Assembly (NCBI GenBank): GCA_002345965.1
Contig: DDTF01000005.1
Location: 1 to 10,218 of the forward strand
DNA length: 10,218 nucleotides
DNA from: Flammeovirgaceae bacterium UBA2371
Lineage (GTDB): Bacteria > Bacteroidota > Bacteroidia > Cytophagales > Cyclobacteriaceae
Direction of reading: 5' to 3'
In this document: positions 1 through 7,621 of the stretch, piece by piece
Layout of the letters: every line of letters begins with the position of its first letter
How positions within the stretch are numbered: the stretch's first letter is position 1
Notes under the pieces: generated by a model
What the model saw: the letters and a program-made list of their open reading frames with translations, nothing else
What the model was told of the DNA's origin: nothing
Databases searched by the model: none
Position numbers and translations under genes: made by a program

Positions 1-343
1 ATTCATGATGTGGGTTGACAAATGACTCCCCCTCATTAAACGCGGAGTAGCTATTATCCAACACCCCTAATTCCAACTGATTTATCTTTTCAAGATTGCG
101 ATACAGATCATATCTGGCCTGAATTTTTCCATGCCTTGAAACAAGAAAAATAAACAGAATAATAACAGGAGGTAAGGCATACCAATAATTGGTATTTGAA
201 AATGCCAGATAGATGATATAAAAAGAAAATAATGCAACCCCTGTTCTTGCCCAGGCAATCTTCTGGATTGATTTCTTTAGCGTTTCACATGTTTTGCCAA
301 ATTCACTTTTACGGGCAATGTAAAAATGATATAAGTCTGTCAT
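1..343 (-). CDS. Membrane-anchored MutS-family protein, N-terminal part only (runs off the window)
   Basis: The reading frame opens with ATG at 343 and is still open at base 1, giving 114 codons. Residues about 31-49 (starting WARTGVALFSFY) and 55-69 (PALPPV-like entry into IILFIFLVS) are two hydrophobic segments that would form a membrane hairpin. They are followed by a charged helix and then the segment LDNSYSAFNEGESFVNPHH at about 95-113. That last segment resembles, from memory, the conserved block (LDNDFSAFDDGSEFIDPxHPY) found just after the membrane hairpin in Bacteroidota proteins annotated as MutS-like mismatch repair proteins of about 590 residues. In those proteins the MutS core and ATPase domains follow, but here they lie outside the window. 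The start follows the reductase stop after 22 bases, so it is probably the last visible gene of the same transcript. No clear Shine-Dalgarno sequence precedes it. The family call is moderately sure; a mismatch repair role is not shown. Confidence 0.7.
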   Translation of the reverse strand, partial: MTDLYHFYIARKSEFGKTCETLKKSIQKIAWARTGVALFSFYIIYLAFSNTNYWYALPPVIILFIFLVSRHGKIQARYDLYRNLEKINQLELGVLDNSYSAFNEGESFVNPHHE

Positions 344-365
344 GTTATCCTAGGCTTAAAAGTTC

Positions 366-848
366 TTATAAAGAACGTTCGATGATCTTCATAAGTTGCC
401 CCAGATACTGTTCATCCACTTTATCAAAGTCGTTGAGCTTATCACTATCCACATCCAACACCATCGCCACTTCGTTATTTTTAAAAGCAGGAAGAACAAT
501 TTCTGACTTGGAGGCTGAGCTACAAGCAATATGTCCGGGAAATTCATCCACGTTGGGAACAATTCTGGTCTTCTTTTCTTTCCATACTGTACCACAAACT
601 CCTTTTCCAAGACGAATTCTCGTGCATGCAATAGGACCCTGGAATGGCCCCAAAACCAATTCATCTTCTTTTACAAGATAAAATCCAACCCAGAAAAAAT
701 TCATTGCCTCTTTAAGTGCAGCCGATATATTGGCCAGATTAGCAATCAGATCTTGTTCACTGCCTACCAGTGCTTCTATTTGTGGAAGCAGGGACTTATA
801 CCTTTCAGATTTGTCAGTGGTATCTGCTATTATTAAACTCTCTGCCAT
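366..848 (-). CDS. msrC: Free methionine-(R)-sulfoxide reductase (GAF domain, fRMsr)
   Basis: This 160-residue cytosolic enzyme should reduce free L-methionine-(R)-sulfoxide to methionine, using thioredoxin as final reductant. The whole protein is one GAF domain. Diagnostic family stretches are WVGFYLV (53-59), LVLGPFQGPIACTRI (64-78), GKGVCGT (81-87) and FPGHIACSSASKSEIVLP (103-120). The three cysteines at 75, 85 and 109 match the positions of the three conserved catalytic or resolving cysteines of the E. coli fRMsr (YebR), and the acidic LDVDS motif (131-135) near the end is also typical. Length is normal for the family. The ATG lies two bases after the lspA stop codon, so the gene is almost certainly co-transcribed with lspA and ileS and probably translated by ribosomes coming off lspA. 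The pairing with lspA looks like convenience rather than shared function. All key residues are present. Confidence 0.93.
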   Translation of the reverse strand: MAESLIIADTTDKSERYKSLLPQIEALVGSEQDLIANLANISAALKEAMNFFWVGFYLVKEDELVLGPFQGPIACTRIRLGKGVCGTVWKEKKTRIVPNVDEFPGHIACSSASKSEIVLPAFKNNEVAMVLDVDSDKLNDFDKVDEQYLGQLMKIIERSL

Positions 849-850
849 GC

Positions 851-1579
851 TTACTCTGATTGTTTTTGTGAGTTGTCTGTACTTTCCGGTTTTTCTTCAT
901 TGGCTTTTCCATTTATTGCAACCAAAGGAGCGTCTACCTTACTACTGAAAAGATGCTCTTCATTGGTGGCATCAGTGTCTTTGGGACTTGTTTCTGATGG
1001 CTGTTCACCCTCTTTAAAAAACCTTTTTTGTAAAATTAAAATGGAAGCTACTCCTATAAATATGGAGGAGTCAGCAATGTTAAAAACGGGACTAAAAAAC
1101 AAAAAGTATTGGCCTCCAACCAAAGGCATCCAATCAGGCCATGTAAAATCAAATATGGGGAAAAACAGCATGTCGATTACCTGACCGTGAAACCATGGTG
1201 TGTAAGAACCAATGGGTTGGTTTCCTAATAGTACGCCATAAAATGTGCTGTCAATCACATTACCTACTGCTCCTCCAAGTATCAACGCCATGCTTAGCAA
1301 AAAACCAGGGTGTGCTTTTTTCACTGTCATGTGATAGAGGTAATAACCTATGCCAAACATTGCACCAATTCTAAAAATAGTGAGTGCCAATTTTCCAAAC
1401 TCGTTGTTCCAACGAATTCCAAAAGCCATTCCGGGATTTAACAAGTAGTGTAACTTAAACCATTCGCCTATGACGTTGATTTCTTCATGTAAATACATGT
1501 GATTGTATACCAATAATTTACTGGTTTGATCCACCAAAATCACAGCCAGGGCTACTAGGAAATATTTAGTCACTTTCAT
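851..1579 (-). CDS. lspA: Lipoprotein signal peptidase (signal peptidase II), enlarged form
   Basis: LspA is the inner-membrane aspartyl protease that cleaves the signal peptide from prolipoproteins after Lgt has lipidated the lipobox cysteine. Four membrane segments are visible, at about 5-24, 62-84, 93-115 and 165-185. Conserved motifs are VDQTSK (16-21), NPGMAFG (48-54), GGAVGNVID (102-110), VIDM (134-137) and FNIADSSI (166-173). The catalytic aspartates are inferred to be D136 and D170. The protein has 242 residues against about 160-170 in E. coli. Extra residues sit between NVID and VIDM (about 116-131), between VIDM and FNIAD (about 141-160, rich in W, F and P), and in a hydrophilic tail (about 190-242) rich in E, S, T and K. 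The longer form is familiar from Bacteroidota. Its ATG overlaps the ileS stop in an ATGA, which fixes the start and suggests translational coupling. Confidence 0.95.
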   Translation of the reverse strand: MKVTKYFLVALAVILVDQTSKLLVYNHMYLHEEINVIGEWFKLHYLLNPGMAFGIRWNNEFGKLALTIFRIGAMFGIGYYLYHMTVKKAHPGFLLSMALILGGAVGNVIDSTFYGVLLGNQPIGSYTPWFHGQVIDMLFFPIFDFTWPDWMPLVGGQYFLFFSPVFNIADSSIFIGVASILILQKRFFKEGEQPSETSPKDTDATNEEHLFSSKVDAPLVAINGKANEEKPESTDNSQKQSE

Positions 1580-4500
1580 TTAACGCTTATCTTCACTTTC
1601 AACATATAATCATCCATATCCACTTCTCTAGCATCAGCAACCTGATCCTTTAACTCCAGACTTAATGCTTGGGTTTCAGTACTTATATACTCGCTAAACT
1701 GAAACAAGGCATCCGTCACCGATTCCGCATTTCCATTTTGACCAGTCCCCTTCTCGACCTCTATTGAGATTTTGTCTAATACCTCCAACCCCATTTCTTT
1801 TCGAAGATTTTGAATGCGATTAACAAAATCCCGCGCTATTCCTTCACGCTTCAATTCATCGGTAATTGTTACGTCCAGTGCCACAGTAATTCCTGCTTCA
1901 GAGGCCACCGCCCACCCCGGAATATCTTCTGAGCTGATGATGACATCTTCCAGAACAAAATCGTAGCCACCTTTTGAAAGGCTGCCTTTTTCAACCGAAG
2001 CTATGTCCTCTTTGGAAAAAGTGGCAATCACCGCTGACACTTCTTTCATCTTAGGCCCATATTGTCTTCCGAGTTTAGCAAAGTTGGGCTTTACTTTTTT
2101 TACCAAAATACCAGAAGTATCATCTATGTACTCTATTGATTTTACATTTACTTCTGCCTTAATGATTTCCTCCACCTTTTTAACCCTTGCGGCAAACTGA
2201 TCGTCCAATACAGGAAGCATTACTTTTTGAAGTGGGGTCCTTACTTTTATTTTACTTGTTTTTCTAATTGAGTGAACCAAGGAGCTGATGCGTTGAGCAT
2301 ACGCCATAGATTGTTCCAGCTCTTTATCAACTCTATCAAAATCCGGTTTTTTAAAATCAGTGAGATGGACGGAGATATGACGCAATGCTGTTTTGTTAGC
2401 GACTGCTTCAGTGCGAATATTGTCTGTCAGATTTTTGTACAACCATTCAGAAAAGAAAGGTGCGATAGGCGCCATCAACTGACCAACTACCATAATGCAC
2501 TCATGTAGTGTTTCATAGGCTGCACGTTTACTTTCTGTCATCGCCATCTTATCTCCAGAGGTGGGCTGCCAAAATCTTTTCCTGTTGAGGCGTACATACC
2601 AGTTGGAGAGATGGTCGTTGACAAATTCCTGTATTGCCCGAGCTGCCTTGGTAGGCTCATAATCGTTATAGGCAGCTGTCACTTCTTCAATCAATGATTG
2701 CAGCTTGGACATGATCCATCGATCAAGCGGAGTTAGCGCTTCGGACGCTATCCTATTTTTTTCGTCTTTGACAAAACCATCAATATTGGCATATAGGGCA
2801 AAGAAAGAATAGGTATTGAGTAAAGTACCAAAGAACCTTCTCTTCACTTCAACAATTCCCTCTTCATCAAATTTCAGATTGTCCCAAGGTGGCGCATTCT
2901 CTATCATGTACCAACGCACCACGTCTGGCCCGTACTTTTGGATGATCTCAAATGGGTTCACTACATTGCCCTTGCTCTTGGACATTTTATTGCCGCTCTT
3001 ATCGAGAACAAGTCCATTTGAAATCACATTTTTAAATGCAACGCTATCAAACAGCATAGACGCAATGGCGTGCAATGTAAAAAACCAACCGCGTGTTTGA
3101 TCTACTCCTTCTGCTATAAAATCAGCAGGATAACTCTTTTCAAAAACATCTTTGTTTTCGAAGGGGTAGTGCAGTTGCGCATAGGGCATTGCACCACTAT
3201 CAAACCAAACGTCTATAAGATCTGCCTCGCGGTACATAGGCTCGCCTGATGGACTTGCCAATACAATTTCATCCACATAAGGCCGGTGGAGGTCAAAGGA
3301 AGGATTCTTAAACGCAGGGTTTTGAATATTAAATTTTTCTGCATGAACAACCTCATTGGATAATTCTTCCAATGAGCCAATGCATTTCTCGTGTTTCCCG
3401 TCTTTGGTTCTCCAGATTGGAAGCGGTGTACCCCAATAGCGTGAACGTGATAGGTTCCAGTCGACCAAATTTTCCAGCCAGTTGCCAAAACGACCTGTAC
3501 CTGTGGATGCAGGTTTCCAATTGATGGTTTTGTTCAACGCTACCATCCTGTCCTTCATGGCGGTAGTTCTAATAAACCATGAATCAAGCGGATAGTAAAG
3601 AACAGGCTTATCTGTTCTCCAGCAATGCGGATAAGTATGTTCGTACTTTTCTACTTTGAAAGCTTTGTTTTCCTCTTTTAGAATAATCGAAATGATTACA
3701 TCCGTATTTTTATAATCCGGATGAGATTCATCTTCGTTGGTATAATTCTTAACATAAAAATCGTTTTCTGTTAGTGCCTTGTGGGTTTTAATATTGTACT
3801 TATTGACACCCTCCAAAAGCCTGGCTCCAATCTCTTTGATAAATTTTCCCTTGCGATCAACGGTAGGAAGCTCACTGCCATCCACATCCTGAATGGTCAG
3901 TGCCGGAATTCCATTTTGCTTTGCGACTTTAAAATCGTCAGCACCAAATGTCGGTGAAGTATGCACAACCCCCGTACCATCTTCTGTGGTTACAAAATCT
4001 CCGGCAACTACGTAAAAGGCCTTGTCTGCATCATAAAAAGGCTGAAGATAGGGCATGAGTTGCTCATACTGGATGCCAACCAAATCAGATCCATTGAACT
4101 CATTGGCGATTTCGTAGGGGATAACTTTATCACCACCATTGTAATCATCCAATTTAATCTCTCTGCCTTTTTCTGAGAAATAGCGGTTTACCAAATCTTT
4201 GGCAATGATTACACTTACAGGCTGGTGCGTGTATTGATTGAAGGTGTTGACTTGAACATAAACAATTTTCTCGCCTACGGCCAGGGCCGTGTTGGATGGA
4301 AGCGTCCATGGCGTTGTGGTCCACGCAAGGATAAATACGTCACCTTTATTTTTAGTGAAAAGTTTTTTTGACTTTTCGTTTTGTTTCACTTTAAACTGTG
4401 CAACAATGGAAGTATCCTTCACATCCTTGTAGCAACCAGGTAAATTCAATTCATGCGAACTTAAACCGGTGCCCGCAGCTGGTGAATAGGGTTGAATGCT

Positions 4501-5034
4501 ATATCCCTTATACAGTAAGTCTTTCTCATGCAATTGCTTCAGCAACCACCATAAAGATTCTATGTAGTCTTTTTCGTAGGTGACATAGGGGCGCTCCAAA
4601 TCCACCCAGTAGCCCATCTTCACAGTCAGGTCATCCCACTGATCCTTAAATTTCATTACCGTTTCGCGGCACTTCTTATTGTATTCTTCTACAGAAATTT
4701 TGGTGCCGATGTCATCCTTGGTAATCCCCAATTCCTTTTCAACCTGTAATTCAACAGGGAGGCCATGCGTATCCCACCCTCCTTTTCTTTTTACCTGATA
4801 TCCCTCAAAAGTTTTAAATCGACAAAAAATGTCTTTTACGGTACGCGCCATTACGTGATGAATACCTGGGGTACCATTGGCGGAAGGAGGTCCCTCATAA
4901 AAAGTAAATGTGGGGTTTCCTTCTCTAATGCTTACCGATTCTTCAAATATTTTGTTGGTCTTCCAAAATTCCAGAACCTCCGAAGCAATCTTCGCAAACT
5001 CAAGTTCTTTGTATTCTTTATATCTCACGGACAT
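1576..5034 (-). CDS. ileS: Isoleucyl-tRNA synthetase, class 2 (IleRS2) with swapped GIHH signature
   Basis: This 1152-residue cytosolic class Ia synthetase charges tRNA-Ile with isoleucine and edits mischarged valine. The Rossmann fold starts at about residue 40. The first signature lies in PSANGTPGIHH (50-60) and reads GIHH (57-60) instead of HIGH; the second is KMSKS (683-687). The CP1 editing domain, at about 200-420, carries the threonine-rich motif WTTTPWTLPSN (238-248) and HTSPTFGADDF (358-368) with the editing aspartate. The catalytic core resumes with WNLSRSRYWGTPLPIW (526-541) and DVWFDSG (608-614). An anticodon-binding domain begins near LDRWIMSKL, and a long C-terminal region follows, as in the eukaryote-like IleRS2 group. 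The start at 5034 is 51 bases after the stop of the RND gene. That leader is too short for a T-box and shows no convincing promoter, so read-through from the RND gene is likely. The end overlaps lspA by four bases. Confidence 0.98.
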   Translation of the reverse strand: MSVRYKEYKELEFAKIASEVLEFWKTNKIFEESVSIREGNPTFTFYEGPPSANGTPGIHHVMARTVKDIFCRFKTFEGYQVKRKGGWDTHGLPVELQVEKELGITKDDIGTKISVEEYNKKCRETVMKFKDQWDDLTVKMGYWVDLERPYVTYEKDYIESLWWLLKQLHEKDLLYKGYSIQPYSPAAGTGLSSHELNLPGCYKDVKDTSIVAQFKVKQNEKSKKLFTKNKGDVFILAWTTTPWTLPSNTALAVGEKIVYVQVNTFNQYTHQPVSVIIAKDLVNRYFSEKGREIKLDDYNGGDKVIPYEIANEFNGSDLVGIQYEQLMPYLQPFYDADKAFYVVAGDFVTTEDGTGVVHTSPTFGADDFKVAKQNGIPALTIQDVDGSELPTVDRKGKFIKEIGARLLEGVNKYNIKTHKALTENDFYVKNYTNEDESHPDYKNTDVIISIILKEENKAFKVEKYEHTYPHCWRTDKPVLYYPLDSWFIRTTAMKDRMVALNKTINWKPASTGTGRFGNWLENLVDWNLSRSRYWGTPLPIWRTKDGKHEKCIGSLEELSNEVVHAEKFNIQNPAFKNPSFDLHRPYVDEIVLASPSGEPMYREADLIDVWFDSGAMPYAQLHYPFENKDVFEKSYPADFIAEGVDQTRGWFFTLHAIASMLFDSVAFKNVISNGLVLDKSGNKMSKSKGNVVNPFEIIQKYGPDVVRWYMIENAPPWDNLKFDEEGIVEVKRRFFGTLLNTYSFFALYANIDGFVKDEKNRIASEALTPLDRWIMSKLQSLIEEVTAAYNDYEPTKAARAIQEFVNDHLSNWYVRLNRKRFWQPTSGDKMAMTESKRAAYETLHECIMVVGQLMAPIAPFFSEWLYKNLTDNIRTEAVANKTALRHISVHLTDFKKPDFDRVDKELEQSMAYAQRISSLVHSIRKTSKIKVRTPLQKVMLPVLDDQFAARVKKVEEIIKAEVNVKSIEYIDDTSGILVKKVKPNFAKLGRQYGPKMKEVSAVIATFSKEDIASVEKGSLSKGGYDFVLEDVIISSEDIPGWAVASEAGITVALDVTITDELKREGIARDFVNRIQNLRKEMGLEVLDKISIEVEKGTGQNGNAESVTDALFQFSEYISTETQALSLELKDQVADAREVDMDDYMLKVKISVK

Positions 5035-5085
5035 CGCTACTTTATCTATCTGTCAACAAATTTCTAATTATTAATTGCGCTTGCA

Positions 5086-7503
5086 TCACTCAGCCGCACT
5101 GTGCTTGTTGTGAATTTTGATCTTACTCAAATCCACCATATCATCCTCGGCTTTCGGATAAGCATCCGGATCAAAATCATCTATCAAGGCATGCTCTCCT
5201 TTCTTGTAACTCTTTCTGTCAAAGGTCATAATTAAAGACGGAAGTAAAACAAGGTTGGTTATCATGGAAATGAGCAGGGTGGTCGAAGTCAATACACCCA
5301 GCGCTATCGTGCCTCCAAATGAAGAAAATGTAAAAATGATAAAGCCTGCAAACAAAACGATAGAGGTGTAGATCATGCTTTTGCCTACTTCCAATATTGA
5401 ATTACTTATTGCAACAGGCACAAAAAAGCTTCGGGCATGCAACTCCTGCCTGTACTTAGCCAGAAAGTGAATAGAGTAATCCACAGAGATACCAAACGTA
5501 ATGCTAAAAATGAGTACGGTGCTTGGCTTCAGGGGAATGCCAAAGTATCCCATGATGGCCGCAGTGATCATCATAGGAATAAAATTGGGGATCAAGGAGA
5601 TGACAATCATACGAAAACTGGCAAACAAGAGTCCCATGGTTATCGCAATCAATCCAAACGCCAGCAAAAGACTACCTCGTAAATTGGCGATAAGAAATTT
5701 GTTTCCTTTAATAAATAAAGGGGTTGTACCTGTTATCGTTGCTTTAATTTCTGTGTCAGCAAACACACTGTCAATCTTTGGTTGAATGACCTGATTGACC
5801 AATGAATCCATTTTGTCGGAACCTATGTCCGCAACCTGCATGGAAATGCGCATGGTTTGCATATCATCATCCACAAATGACTTGAACAGTCCAGAAGAAT
5901 CGGACTGCCCTTTCATATAGCGCAAAATAAAATTGCGTTCACGATTGTCGGGGAGCGTATAGCGATCCGGGTTATTGTTATAAAAAGCCTGTTTAGCAGC
6001 TTTTACAAAGCTTACCAGTGATACCGGTTTAGATATATCCTTTTGACTGGCAAGGAACTGTTCGAACTCATCAATTTTCTTTAGGTTCTTTATATCGATC
6101 ACTCCTCTTCGCTTGCCTGTATTCAGCACAATCTCCAAGGGCATTACTCCGCTGAAATTGGCTTCGAAGAAGGCCAAATCCTTTTTGACTATACTTTCCT
6201 CGGGCAGATCATCAACCATGTAGGATACCGAGTGCAATTTCGACATCCCAATAATAGCAAAGATCACTACCGCAATAGTTACGGAATAAATTACGAACCG
6301 GTGCCGGTGCACCATCAGGTCAACTGTATGCAGTACCTTGTCAAAAATCTTAACATCCAGGTGCTTCAGATGTTTGGCCGAAGGAGGAGGCATCCAAGAA
6401 AATACACCAGGAATCAAAATGAGACTCACGACAAAAGTAGCCATCACATTGATCCCAGCTACAATTCCAAACTCGCGTAAAATCGTAATATCGGCAGTTA
6501 GCAAGACGAGAAATCCGATTGCTGTAGTGAGGTTAGTCATGAAGGTGGCCAACCCCACTTTGCGTACCACACGGCTGATCGCCAAAACCTTATTGCCATG
6601 CATGGCAAACTCCGTGTGGTATTTATTCATCAGGTAAATGGCATTCGGTATGCCTATTACCACTATGATGGGAGGAATCATCCCACTTAACAAGGAGATT
6701 TTGAATCCAAACAATGCGATGGTACCCAACACCCATACTACAATAACTCCTATGATGATAAGAGGAAATATTACAGCCCTAAAGGAGCGGAAGAAAATCA
6801 GCAGGATAATGCCAGTAATGATTACGGAGAGAAGAAGGAATATTTTTAATTCCTGACCTACCTGACTGGTAATTACAGATCGCACAAAGGGAAGCCCAGC
6901 ATAATGCAACTCGATACCGGTAGTCTCAGAAAAAACTTTTCCGGCAGCTGTAATCTGATCTGTAAGTCCAACTCTTTTGGAGGAGTTAAGAACATCCTTT
7001 TGGATGGAAATCAGGATGGCGATCGCTCCGTTCTTTTCATTTACAATCTGGCCGATATAGAATTTTTGTTTTTTAGCTTCTTGAATGAGGCTATCCAGTT
7101 GAGACTGACTGGTGATTTTTCCTGGGAACACATCGGTAAGCACAAAGCGTGTTTCGGCAGTATCTTTTTCAATTTGCTTGATCAAGGGAAGAGATATCAC
7201 ATCATTGACACCTGTCATCCCTTTTACCTCGGCACAGAATTGGCGCAAACGCTCAAAATTTTCGTATTGGTAAATGGAGCTGTCTTTTAGCCCAACAGCC
7301 ACGATGTTGCCATCTTCTCCGAATTGTTTTCTGAATTCTGTAAAGAAGATTTGCTCCGGATCATTGGCAGGCACCGTTCCCCTGAAATCGTAACTCATTT
7401 CTGCATCTCGGGCATGGTATCCCATAAATACAGTTATCAGTCCGATTAGAATAACAAGCGGAAGGCGATATTTAATTATGAAGTGTGCGAGACGAGTCCA
7501 CAT
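5086..7503 (-). CDS. RND superfamily inner-membrane transporter, MMPL/Patched-like, 805 residues
   Basis: This is a proton-driven transporter with the duplicated layout of the superfamily. The first half has a membrane segment at about 13-29, a large extracytoplasmic loop to about 218, and five more segments (about 222-238, 244-264, 272-293, 319-337, 344-368). The second half repeats this, with a segment at 403-420, a loop to about 608, and segments at about 609-629, 632-653, 661-683, 707-726 and 731-757. The second half carries the family motif GISVDYSIHFLAKYR (671-685) with D675. The matching site in the first half reads GIPNAIYLMNKY (284-295) and has no aspartate. The hydrophilic tail (about 762-805) is acidic in its middle. 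At 805 residues it is shorter than AcrB-type exporters (about 1040) and closer to MMPL, HpnN-like and sterol-sensing-domain relatives. No periplasmic adaptor or outer-membrane factor gene adjoins it. The substrate cannot be told from sequence; lipids or other hydrophobic molecules are the usual guess for such relatives. Confidence 0.88.
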   Translation of the reverse strand: MWTRLAHFIIKYRLPLVILIGLITVFMGYHARDAEMSYDFRGTVPANDPEQIFFTEFRKQFGEDGNIVAVGLKDSSIYQYENFERLRQFCAEVKGMTGVNDVISLPLIKQIEKDTAETRFVLTDVFPGKITSQSQLDSLIQEAKKQKFYIGQIVNEKNGAIAILISIQKDVLNSSKRVGLTDQITAAGKVFSETTGIELHYAGLPFVRSVITSQVGQELKIFLLLSVIITGIILLIFFRSFRAVIFPLIIIGVIVVWVLGTIALFGFKISLLSGMIPPIIVVIGIPNAIYLMNKYHTEFAMHGNKVLAISRVVRKVGLATFMTNLTTAIGFLVLLTADITILREFGIVAGINVMATFVVSLILIPGVFSWMPPPSAKHLKHLDVKIFDKVLHTVDLMVHRHRFVIYSVTIAVVIFAIIGMSKLHSVSYMVDDLPEESIVKKDLAFFEANFSGVMPLEIVLNTGKRRGVIDIKNLKKIDEFEQFLASQKDISKPVSLVSFVKAAKQAFYNNNPDRYTLPDNRERNFILRYMKGQSDSSGLFKSFVDDDMQTMRISMQVADIGSDKMDSLVNQVIQPKIDSVFADTEIKATITGTTPLFIKGNKFLIANLRGSLLLAFGLIAITMGLLFASFRMIVISLIPNFIPMMITAAIMGYFGIPLKPSTVLIFSITFGISVDYSIHFLAKYRQELHARSFFVPVAISNSILEVGKSMIYTSIVLFAGFIIFTFSSFGGTIALGVLTSTTLLISMITNLVLLPSLIMTFDRKSYKKGEHALIDDFDPDAYPKAEDDMVDLSKIKIHNKHSAAE

Positions 7504-7532
7504 TGAATCGAGCGCAAAATTTAATGAATCGG

Positions 7533-7540
7533 CAAAGCTA
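7533..7540 (-). promoter_or_regulatory. Candidate Bacteroidota -7 promoter element upstream of the RND gene
   Basis: On the minus strand this reads TAGCTTTG, an exact match to the TAnnTTTG -7 element used by the primary sigma factor of Bacteroidota. It lies 29 bases before the ATG of the RND gene, in the only gap in the window longer than about 60 bases. I found no TTG or TTTG at the usual distance of about 19-23 bases upstream, so the -33 half is missing or poor. The match is short and could be chance, but the placement fits a start point for the RND-ileS-lspA-reductase-mutS block. Confidence 0.35.
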
Positions 7541-7587
7541 AGTATTTTTGCCTTGTTCTATAGCTTGAAAACGGATAAAAGGAGGTC

Positions 7588-7607
7588 AAAAGAGCCTGAA
7601 TTTCAGG
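7588..7607 (-). terminator. Weak candidate intrinsic terminator after dgt
   Basis: On the minus strand the inverted repeat CCTGA-AAT-TCAGG (7595-7607) begins 14 bases after the dgt stop codon and is followed by CTC and then TTTT (7588-7591). The stem has only five base pairs and the T-run only four, so termination would be partial at best. Its place between the end of one gene block and the candidate promoter of the next is what makes it worth listing. Confidence 0.3.
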
Positions 7608-7621
7608 ACATTTGCTTCGGA

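Noticed and set aside
232..681. Plus-strand frame of 149 codons
   Set aside because: It lies opposite the MutS-like start and the reductase, is low in recognisable motifs, and the minus-strand frames carry clear family signatures.
5035..5085. T-box riboswitch or separate promoter before ileS
   Set aside because: Only 51 bases separate the genes, too few for a T-box, and no exact TAnnTTTG element at a sensible distance was found.
6904..7290. Plus-strand frame of 128 codons opposite the RND gene
   Set aside because: It is an antisense shadow of a well-supported membrane protein; no family features or promoter were seen.
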